Notes under the pieces: generated by a model
Told to the model about the DNA's origin: nothing
What the model saw: only the letters and a program-made list of their open reading frames with translations
Database searches by the model: none
In this document: positions 47,045 through 57,168 of the stretch, one piece after another
Position numbering within the stretch: position 1 is the stretch's first letter
Layout: each line of letters opens with the position of its first letter
Translations under genes and position numbers: made by a program
Origin: Gloeomargarita lithophora Alchichica-D10
Lineage (GTDB): Bacteria > Cyanobacteriota > Cyanobacteriia > Gloeomargaritales > Gloeomargaritaceae
Direction of reading: 5' to 3'
DNA length: 64,000 bases
Assembly: GCF_001870225.1 (NCBI RefSeq)
Contig: NZ_CP017675.1
Coordinates: forward strand, 138,774 to 202,773

Positions 47045-47165
47045 TGGACACCTCTATTTATTTGAACCAACCAAAAATCTCATCGCTGGAATGCAGAGAT
47101 TACGGAGAACCAAGGGCGGGGGGTGCCCCCTGCGACCGCTAATTTTCTATTTATAGAGGTGCCCA
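47045..47165. repeat. full-length MITE-like repeat at the left edge of the CRISPR-Cas locus
   Basis: The best-preserved copy. Its ends are TGGACACCTCTAT and (reverse) TGGGCACCTCTAT, and the central ggcggggggtgccccc forms a hairpin. It lies 16 bp beyond the stop of the last cmr gene, so it may also act as a transcription terminator-like structure. Confidence 0.85.
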
Positions 47166-47181
47166 TTTAATTACTCCTAGA

Positions 47182-49257
47182 TTAATTGTTCCTTTTTTTG
47201 AGAATCGGTTTGGATGGTTTTTCTGAAGCATTTGACTGAGCCACTGGAAGCGATAAAGGCCATACTTGAATAGAATCTTCTGGTAAGGCATCCTTAAAAG
47301 CGGTACGGTCTCTAAAATCTGCCCCGAATATAGTCACCGTTTGATACTCAGAATCAGCCCCAGGATAGTTGGATTTGATCAGCACATAGGATGGAATAGC
47401 TAAAGAACCTCCTACTTTTTCATTCCCTCGTCTATCTCGATTAACACCCTTAAATTTATCACTGCCATACAGTATTTCTAATGCCTCTCCCCGCACATCG
47501 GGCTGATTGCCTTGACTTTGATAGCTATTCACCTGTCGGGGGTGTTTCAATCCAGGAGAAGGGACGAGAGTAATCACTGCATTTTGATTCAAGACATCCT
47601 GACAGCGGGTTCCCTTGTTATAAGGCTGACAAGAGCTGGGATTTCCCGAAGGGTGAACTATTTTGAATGAATTAATTAATTCTTGCAGAAATACTTGCCA
47701 AGGTTCTTTTGATAAAGATAAAATATTTTTATCAAGATTGCCATCAAGTTCCCAATGACATCCCCGCAATCTACCGCTATTGTAATGTAATGGACGGCGA
47801 GAACCCCGACCAACTCCCCCCAAATGAGATGCCAAAATAAGTAAGTTTTTCGCTAAAGTTAAATGCTCTGGGGATTTTGATTCCAATAGGATTTTACCTG
47901 TAATCTCAAGGGGATTATCACCGGATTTATCCCAGTTCATTCCAAGGCAAATGCTTCCTTCTTGACCTAAAGCACCAAATAATTGCTGTTCTAATTTTTG
48001 ACAAGATTCTGGGGAATATAAACCCAATGCTACGACTCTAAACCAATAACGCAATACACCTCTAAAAGCAACGGGTCTAAATTCAGTTTCTCCTCGCCAA
48101 TTATTCCCTCCACTAGGAGGATTTGCGCCATAAATCCCCTGCGACCAGAGGGTAAATTTATATTCCTGAAAATGTGGTAAATTATGGGTAATTTCAGTAC
48201 GTCCATAACCAGCACTCACCCGTGAACCGATGCCAATTTTTAAAGCATTTTCCAACCATTTTTTCACGGTTTCTATATCATTCTGAGTACCCCTTGATGT
48301 GGGTGACAATCCAATCACAATTTCTGGTTCCATGAGCGTAAGTAAGGCATGGGGTTCAGGTTTATATTCTACTTGCTGACCCCGCCAATGCCACTGAGGA
48401 TTAGCCATATCCATACTAAGGCAGGGTTTAGTGGGAAAAGCATCCAAAATCTGCACTTTACCCATCCCTTTTTTTAATGTCCCAAAGAGTTCATCGGCTT
48501 CAGATTCATAGCCATTGTTTCTAGCCCACGCATTTATCACACCTTTGAGGCTACTGGCAGGAAAATAGGGGATGCCATAGACAGGATGAAAAGCGGGTAA
48601 TAGTAAGTCCCTAAATCCACGCACTCCACCCACCCTAACCCGCCAAGGAAATTTAATTTCTAAAGTTGATTGCGCTAATTGTTTCGTTCGTTTTGCAAGC
48701 AAATCATAGATTGGTTGACAAGTTTTTTCTGCTTCTACGGCACTCTGAAGTACGGGTTGAACTAGCTCAACATTATTTCTATTGTCATACTCAAATGGTG
48801 TCACCAGTAATTTTGTAAGTGGGTTTTGGATTTGATGAATTATCGGGCGTTGAGTTATGACAGGGCGTTGGTTGATGATAGGGCTTTGGTTGGAAATAGG
48901 TCGTGAACTGGAATTATCAGGATTTTTGGTGGTTATGGTGCGTGCTGCGGGTTGAATTGTTTCAGAGAGCGGGGCAACACCCGTAACAAATTCAAGTCTA
49001 TCTCTCTGTAATTCTGATGGTATTCTGATCTTAATGGCTCCAAGTTTACTCTTTGCCGCTACTCTTGCTTCTTCAGTAGAAAAAATTATTTTTAGACAGT
49101 CTTTATTTATTTCAGCGATTTGGCTATCTTGAATTAAAACGTATATTGCCGGTGGTTGAGGCTTTTGTTTACTCATATTAGCTAAAAATTCTTGCCAAAT
49201 CATCTGGGGAGATTTAGACGGATTTGCGTTACGATCATTCCGATTACGGCTATTCAT
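47182..49257 (-). CDS. Cmr6-Cmr1 fusion RAMP protein with extra N-terminal region
   Basis: The 691-residue protein joins two type III-B RAMP subunits that are usually separate. Residues ~145-357 match Cmr6 (FRDLLLPAFHPVYGIPYFPA, SSLKGVINAWARN, LFGTLKKGMGKVQILDAFPT and the Gly-rich GIGSRVSAGYGR). Residues ~365-665 match Cmr1 (WRGETEFRPVAFRGVLRYWF, LFGALGQEGSICLG and GGVGRGSRRPL). These should cap the 3' end of the crRNA-bound backbone and bind target RNA. Residues 1-95 (WQEFLANM..., CLKIIFSTEEARVAAKSKLG) are not part of either family. They are followed by a low-complexity linker with P(I/V)I(N/T/H)Q repeats (126-142). It is the last gene of the operon and overlaps cmr5 by 8 bases. Confidence 0.85.
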   Translation of the reverse strand: MNSRNRNDRNANPSKSPQMIWQEFLANMSKQKPQPPAIYVLIQDSQIAEINKDCLKIIFSTEEARVAAKSKLGAIKIRIPSELQRDRLEFVTGVAPLSETIQPAARTITTKNPDNSSSRPISNQSPIINQRPVITQRPIIHQIQNPLTKLLVTPFEYDNRNNVELVQPVLQSAVEAEKTCQPIYDLLAKRTKQLAQSTLEIKFPWRVRVGGVRGFRDLLLPAFHPVYGIPYFPASSLKGVINAWARNNGYESEADELFGTLKKGMGKVQILDAFPTKPCLSMDMANPQWHWRGQQVEYKPEPHALLTLMEPEIVIGLSPTSRGTQNDIETVKKWLENALKIGIGSRVSAGYGRTEITHNLPHFQEYKFTLWSQGIYGANPPSGGNNWRGETEFRPVAFRGVLRYWFRVVALGLYSPESCQKLEQQLFGALGQEGSICLGMNWDKSGDNPLEITGKILLESKSPEHLTLAKNLLILASHLGGVGRGSRRPLHYNSGRLRGCHWELDGNLDKNILSLSKEPWQVFLQELINSFKIVHPSGNPSSCQPYNKGTRCQDVLNQNAVITLVPSPGLKHPRQVNSYQSQGNQPDVRGEALEILYGSDKFKGVNRDRRGNEKVGGSLAIPSYVLIKSNYPGADSEYQTVTIFGADFRDRTAFKDALPEDSIQVWPLSLPVAQSNASEKPSKPILKKRNN

Positions 49258-49634
49258 TTTCTGGTTCCCCTAAAACCGCCGGTGTCCAAAACGACCATTC
49301 CCTAGCCAGTTCAATCGCTAGACGGTTGAGAGATGTATAGGTTTTTAAGGGCATATTGATTAAAGTAGCTTCATTGTTTGGGTCGAAATCTATACCACTG
49401 AATGATTGTAGTTTTTGCAGAAATTTTTTATACACTTTACCCTTATATTTTGTATCTTCAGCAGTACCCTGGAGATATTTTTTAGCATCACCGCTCAGGC
49501 GATGCAGTCCCCAAACTGAGGTATAGGTAGCTAAATTTCGCACCTGACCACTGGCTCTTTTGTAATGGGTTTCTTGTAATTCCTGCTTTAATTCAGTTAA
49601 GGCATCAAATGCCTGTTGACTAAATTTACGAGAG

Positions 49635-49657
<23 letters not shown>
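49250..49657 (-). CDS. cmr5: type III-B CRISPR subunit Cmr5
   Basis: The 135-residue helical protein fits the small-subunit family Cmr5: SRKFSQQAFDALTELKQELQ at the start, ASGQVRNLATYTSVWGLHRL and LNRLAIELAREWSFWTP at the end. Cmr5 forms the minor filament along crRNA-target duplex. It overlaps cmr4 by 23 bases and the cmr6-cmr1 fusion by 8. A start at Met4 or Met5 is possible. Confidence 0.88.
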
Positions 49658-52293
<2,636 letters not shown>

Positions 52294-52303
52294 TGCTCGT
52301 ACC

Positions 52304-55300
52304 TTAGGCTGCCAGATTTTGATCTAATTGGTTATCCTTGACCCAACTTTGTCGCTGGTGCATTTTATCCACCCAAAAAGCGGAAAGTCTCAGAATTTTT
52401 GCTAAATCATCGGGAGTAGAACCCAGTTGGTTTTGATGCTCAAAAGCCCACTTTTCCCAATCATTTAACCAGTTTTCTAAAGGTTCAAGAATATCTTGGA
52501 ATTGGTCTTTCCGTTCTCGGCGAGCGAGAATTGTCCTGGTTACTAAAGCAAACAATTTATCATTTTTAGTAACAGAACAACGCAGGGGTAATTCCTCAGA
52601 TAAACGATATAAAACTGGGGCTAAATCTAACTCTGCTCCCCGTTGAAGCCATTGCCACCATTTTTTGAGTAAATCCCCTTTTATCAGTGCTTCCAAGGTA
52701 TTACCTGAACTGTAGATCACACGAAAACATAAGCCATCTTTGGCGGGAAGCTTTTTAGCTCGCTCTTTTTCGGCAGTCCAAATACTCTCTAATACCGTGG
52801 GTAGTGGTACGCTTTTGTGGGCGATAATTACTCCTATGCTCATCGTGGCATCCTGTCCCATTGTGAATAGGGCACGGTCAGGAATACCCGTTAATTCCTG
52901 TTGGGGATGCCAATAGCCCCCTGCATTTTTGAATTCGGCTTTGGGGTCAGCGGCTCCACTCCAGGCGGCGCGTAGGGTTAATAGGTATTCTGGCAAGTCT
53001 TCTAAAGGTAGGGCAGCCATCACATCATCGCCACCGCTGTAAATCACTTTGCCACAGAAACGCTGTTCGGTTAGGTAAGGAACAATCCGGTTAGAAAAAT
53101 CAAGCAAGGCCCGATTCAGACCAATATGAGTCGCAGGCCCCATGCGTTTTTTAGTATGCGGGTCGTTGAATAGTTCTTCCCAGGATTTTTCGATGGACTC
53201 CCATTTACTTATGTCCAATTGATTGTCTGATTTACGGGCATTTTCTAATGCTTTTTCATTCAATGACTTAATTTTCTCTTTGACTGATTCTGGGATGTAA
53301 TCACCATAGGGTTTTAACTTACGCCCATTGACATACTTGCCCATATTGTCCCCGTCAGCGAGAACCAAACACCACCAATCCGAGGGACTGCCATTGGTGA
53401 TACCACAATTTTTATGGGCTTGGTCTATAGACTCTTTGAGGGTGGTAATATCACTATCTGTTTGCAGTCCCATATCATCCGCCAGCCATTTGCTAGAAAA
53501 CATTACCCCGTTATAATCTGGTAATGTTTGATTGACTTTACTAATATGAAATGGTCGGCGGGTTAAAGAACGAAAACGGCTATGATATTCCGATAGTTCT
53601 TGCTGAACCGATTGATTTAAGCTATGCCAGTAGCGTTTAACTATTTCCGGGTGATCATGGGCAAAACGGGCACAGGCGATGGAACTTAGATTAGGAAATC
53701 GCACTAAATTTTCATAGTTTTCATCGTCATCTTCTCCGAGTTCAATGCCCAAAGATGTAGCGATTCCCCCATATTTCCAAGCCATCCGTTTGGTGAGTTC
53801 GATAGCGTTCAAATGCTCAGAACCGTTGAATAGTCCCGGAAAAACTTCGGCCATGACCAGCCAAAATAAACGCATGGAACCGGCGGGTAATCCCCCACCT
53901 TCTTTGAATTGATCACAGTAACTAAATTTAGGATGAACAGCACTATACATCCCAGAAATCGTAGAGCGTTCCCCAGGGGCAACCGGAATCTGCCAAGTGC
54001 GGGTATTTTTAATCGCTTGCAAACACTGGCCTAAACGGGCTTGAAAACTACCCCACCAGGTTCCCACATTGATAGTTGTATAAACTTTGGCTTCGAGTTC
54101 AGTAGGTAAGGGAAGGCGATTTTGTGCTAGGATTTGTTGGGCTGTAATCCATTGTTCATATTCGGTTTGTTGCAGTTGTAATTCAGGGTTTTTAGTGATT
54201 TGTTGGTGTTCTTTTTGGGTTAGGCGTTGACTGGTAAAGGGTTGCTCTGGATTTCCTAAAGGCAAAGCCACCCAGTAGGTTTCCCAGGTATGATCCAGTT
54301 GGGCATCCCAGAGTTTATTCCACTCCCAGTTACACTCCGGTCGCCACCATTGGTCAAATTCCCGCCGGTACAAATCCTGGCTGGCATCATTTAAGGTCAT
54401 TTCCTGCCAAACTTTTTCCCAAATTATTTCAGGCTTTTCTGAAAGTTTACGTTGAACTTCTTGATGAATAGCTCGTTTAATTTTTTCACCAATTTGCTGC
54501 CATTCATTTTTCAAGTGTTCTGCCAATTCCTGCCCCAATTGCTTGGCTTCCTCTGCCCCAGGAACTAATATCGTAATCATATTAGGAAATCCAGCCGTAC
54601 TTAGACTGGCAGAGGTTTTATCTATAAATTCCTGCACGGGATTTCTTTTTGAAATATCATTAAAAAATGTCTCAAATTCCGGATACTTTTTCAGGATGAA
54701 CGCATCAACGATTTCCTGTCCCCAGAGGGAGGGGGTGATCACCGCATCAGGACCATACTTTTCAGCAATAAACCAGCAGAGATTTACACTTAAATAATGT
54801 AGTAAATAAGAGCCTGACCAGAAGTCTAAAAACTTGCGAGAAGACTTGATAAATTCTTGAACTGGAGAAAAACTAAATAGTAATAGATAGGGACGTTCTG
54901 GTGGTTGACCCACTTGCCAATGATGGGGAAACATAGCTCCGGTCAAGGCAGACACGGTGCAGTTGTGAATATGAATAGAACAGTCGGGAATCCGGGTATC
55001 GGCGGGGAGATTGAGAGCGGCGGTGGTTTGGATTGCTTGGTCACGGGCGATGGATTCAGGATAAAAACGCCAGAACCACCAAAACACTTTTTCTAGGTCG
55101 GTTTCCCGCCTCATTTCATCCCATATATTTCGGTTGCCAATTTCTTCGGCATAGTGGTCGGTAAAGGTATTCCATAGTTTAATTATTTGGGATTGCCCAC
55201 TAATGGGGTGGCGAATTTCTATTTGGGTACTGGCATCCATAATTTGGGCATCCAGTTGAATCCCTCGTCTAAAGGTAAAACGATCCGATGCTGAGGCAAT

Positions 55301-55540
55301 ATGGTCGGATATTTCCCCAGTAGTATCCCACCAAGATATTAATTCTGCTTCAAAACGATATAATTCATTTACTTGTGTCCACGAACCTTGGACTCCTTTA
55401 TTTTTAAGCAATGACTTGAGCGGTGGATCATGCAACAGGGCGAACAATTTCCGGGCGAAATACATAGGGCGCATTAGGTTCAATAGTTTTAGTTTAGGGG
55501 TTGATGGAAAAGATGTCATCAGTTTTGGTGCGAAGGACAA
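52304..55540 (-). CDS. cmr2: Cas10/Cmr2, large subunit of type III-B complex
   Basis: The 1078-residue protein has an N-terminal HD-type segment (FALLHDPPLKSLL with His37-Asp38, later ASASDRF), expected to cut single-stranded DNA. The first palm region has VLADGDNMGKYVNG (about 727-739). The second palm region has YSGGDDVMAALP with the cyclase GGDD at 836-839, expected to make cyclic oligoadenylates. A C-terminal helical domain D4 completes it. Starts at Met23 or Met26 (MYFARKLFALLHD) are also possible. It lies 21 bp below cas2. No CARF effector gene is seen in the window, so the messenger's receiver must be elsewhere. Confidence 0.94.
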   Translation of the reverse strand: MSFAPKLMTSFPSTPKLKLLNLMRPMYFARKLFALLHDPPLKSLLKNKGVQGSWTQVNELYRFEAELISWWDTTGEISDHIASASDRFTFRRGIQLDAQIMDASTQIEIRHPISGQSQIIKLWNTFTDHYAEEIGNRNIWDEMRRETDLEKVFWWFWRFYPESIARDQAIQTTAALNLPADTRIPDCSIHIHNCTVSALTGAMFPHHWQVGQPPERPYLLLFSFSPVQEFIKSSRKFLDFWSGSYLLHYLSVNLCWFIAEKYGPDAVITPSLWGQEIVDAFILKKYPEFETFFNDISKRNPVQEFIDKTSASLSTAGFPNMITILVPGAEEAKQLGQELAEHLKNEWQQIGEKIKRAIHQEVQRKLSEKPEIIWEKVWQEMTLNDASQDLYRREFDQWWRPECNWEWNKLWDAQLDHTWETYWVALPLGNPEQPFTSQRLTQKEHQQITKNPELQLQQTEYEQWITAQQILAQNRLPLPTELEAKVYTTINVGTWWGSFQARLGQCLQAIKNTRTWQIPVAPGERSTISGMYSAVHPKFSYCDQFKEGGGLPAGSMRLFWLVMAEVFPGLFNGSEHLNAIELTKRMAWKYGGIATSLGIELGEDDDENYENLVRFPNLSSIACARFAHDHPEIVKRYWHSLNQSVQQELSEYHSRFRSLTRRPFHISKVNQTLPDYNGVMFSSKWLADDMGLQTDSDITTLKESIDQAHKNCGITNGSPSDWWCLVLADGDNMGKYVNGRKLKPYGDYIPESVKEKIKSLNEKALENARKSDNQLDISKWESIEKSWEELFNDPHTKKRMGPATHIGLNRALLDFSNRIVPYLTEQRFCGKVIYSGGDDVMAALPLEDLPEYLLTLRAAWSGAADPKAEFKNAGGYWHPQQELTGIPDRALFTMGQDATMSIGVIIAHKSVPLPTVLESIWTAEKERAKKLPAKDGLCFRVIYSSGNTLEALIKGDLLKKWWQWLQRGAELDLAPVLYRLSEELPLRCSVTKNDKLFALVTRTILARRERKDQFQDILEPLENWLNDWEKWAFEHQNQLGSTPDDLAKILRLSAFWVDKMHQRQSWVKDNQLDQNLAA

Positions 55541-55561
55541 AAAGCTATAGGAATGCTTAAT

Positions 55562-55855
55562 CTATAGGATCAAATCCTGCAATTGAGCGGGTTTTGCGCC
55601 GCCCCATACTTCTATTTGTCCCAGGGTGTGTTCGGTCATGGGGTAGAACCGCAGATGGTCTTCGCTCAGGTCAAAATGGTGTTGCAAACGCTTTTGTAAT
55701 TCCCGGTAGCGTTGGGCATCTAAGCGACATTCAAAGACACTGTACTGCACCCGTTGACCATACCCCTCCAATAAATGAGCGGTCTTGCGGCGACGGCGAT
55801 CCGCTGGAATATCGTAGGTGACCAGGTAAAGTTGACCAAAATTAGCGAATTGCAT
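55562..55855 (-). CDS. cas2: CRISPR-associated endoribonuclease-family protein Cas2
   Basis: The 97-residue protein has LYLVTYDIPADRRRRKTAHL with the conserved Asp, EGYGQRVQYSVFECRLD and LRFYPMTEHTLGQIEVWG. Cas2 dimers scaffold Cas1 during spacer capture. It overlaps cas1 by 14 bases and lies 21 bp upstream of cmr2. Confidence 0.95.
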   Translation of the reverse strand: MQFANFGQLYLVTYDIPADRRRRKTAHLLEGYGQRVQYSVFECRLDAQRYRELQKRLQHHFDLSEDHLRFYPMTEHTLGQIEVWGGAKPAQLQDLIL

Positions 55856-56819
55856 AAGTTTGATAGGGAATCAAAGGGTTTAAGACACTATGTCGGTAGG
55901 TGCGAATGGTCTGGAGTAGGTAGTCCCAACGGGTAAAATTTTTCAGGTTTTCTTGCATCCGATCACGGAAGTATTTTAAGTATTTAACCCGGCCAGTATT
56001 ATTCAAAAAGCATCCCCCACGTTCATAGATAAAATCATGGTTAAAATTGACACTATGGGAATTAATTAGCCACAGGACTAATGAATCAATGATTGGGGCA
56101 CGAAACGGCTCTATTAAGTCAGAAATCAGAGCGGCATGACCATGATGAAATTGATGAAAACAGCCCTGATATGGGTCTAAACCAAAGTTCTCCACCAAGG
56201 CCAATAAATGATTCCAAAGGATTTGATAGCCAAAACTGAGCAGGGCATTCACTGGGTCTTTGGGGGGGCGATGATTCCGGTGGGTGAATTGAAAATCTGG
56301 ATTTTGAAAACAGTGACCAAGGGCAGGGAAATAACTGGCGGCGGCGGCTCCTTCAAATCCCATAAGTTGCTCGGTGCTGGTGGCTATTTTAATTTTGGCT
56401 AAACAATTAGTTAGCGTGGTCAAACACTGGGTGTTATCTGTAATATTGTGACGGCGAAGTTGTCTTTGCAAAAAAACCTTAGAGTTTTTGATTTTAGCGG
56501 AAATAATTGCTTTGGCAAGCGATAATTTATGTTCTGCTGTCATTTGTCGTTGTTGTTCAGCGACATGGCGATTTTTCGCATTGATGGGCGCTAAACGTCC
56601 ATAGCCATAGCCATTTTGGGATAAATAGATCAGGGGAATTTGTCGTTTGAGACAGGCATGAATTGCTTGAGTTGTGACCTGGGGATTGCCAAAGAGTAAA
56701 ATCGTGTCCAGCAGGGGCAGTTGGACTTCCTGAATGACGGTGGCTTGGTGCTTGACGACCAAAAGTTCCCCCCGTAGGGAGAGGCGGCAGTCCTGCCGAG
56801 ATACATAGAGAGTGTGCAT
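55842..56819 (-). CDS. cas1: CRISPR integrase Cas1
   Basis: The 325-residue integrase begins MHTLYVSRQDCRLSLRGELL. Catalytic positions are Glu156 (LMGFEGAAAASYF), His222 (YQGCFHQFHHGHAAL) and Glu237 (ISDLIEPFRAPIIDSLV). The usual GRPSLALDLMEEFRP segment is altered to HHGHAALISDLIEPFRA but keeps acidic residues. It is the first gene of the leftward cas operon, divergent from the array. Together with cas2 it makes this a self-sufficient adaptation module. Confidence 0.94.
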   Translation of the reverse strand: MHTLYVSRQDCRLSLRGELLVVKHQATVIQEVQLPLLDTILLFGNPQVTTQAIHACLKRQIPLIYLSQNGYGYGRLAPINAKNRHVAEQQRQMTAEHKLSLAKAIISAKIKNSKVFLQRQLRRHNITDNTQCLTTLTNCLAKIKIATSTEQLMGFEGAAAASYFPALGHCFQNPDFQFTHRNHRPPKDPVNALLSFGYQILWNHLLALVENFGLDPYQGCFHQFHHGHAALISDLIEPFRAPIIDSLVLWLINSHSVNFNHDFIYERGGCFLNNTGRVKYLKYFRDRMQENLKNFTRWDYLLQTIRTYRHSVLNPLIPYQTYAIR

Positions 56820-57168
56820 GAGGAGGCTGGGTAGAATGTAATTCTTAGATTAAACCCTCCTATCGTGAAATGGAAGGTTTTTGGTGCGAATGACGAAACG
56901 ACCAATATCGTTCATACAAGGTATAAATTTGTATAGACAAAAGAGGGGTTCGCAGGCGAAAAATGCGATGTTATGCGGTTTTGCGGGTAGCAACGGGGTC
57001 GGGGAAAGGCTGAAACGCCCATTTTCTCGTTGAGGCCGTCGGTGTCGCTCCCAGTCGGGGTTTGCGGGTTTGGGAAGGGGCGATTTTGGGGTTTTGTACT
57101 AACATCGCCGGGGGGGGTTCGCAAATGGCTCCTGAATGCTATACTGGGCGCAGGTTCTGGGAACAGGT
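56820..57168. promoter_or_regulatory. shared leader / divergent promoter region of cas operon and CRISPR array
   Basis: The 349 bp separate cas1 (leftward) from the first repeat (rightward). An AT-rich near-palindrome TATAAATTTGTATA lies at 56922-56935 and could be a promoter or host-factor site for cas1. The right half is GC-rich with many GGGG and TTTG runs. There is no credible gene. Confidence 0.65.
57118..57145 (+). promoter_or_regulatory. candidate promoter of the CRISPR array
   Basis: TTCGCA (57118) and TATACT (57140-57145) are separated by 16 bp. Initiation near 57152 would put the first repeat about 17 nt into the transcript. Inferred from sequence only. Confidence 0.5.
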
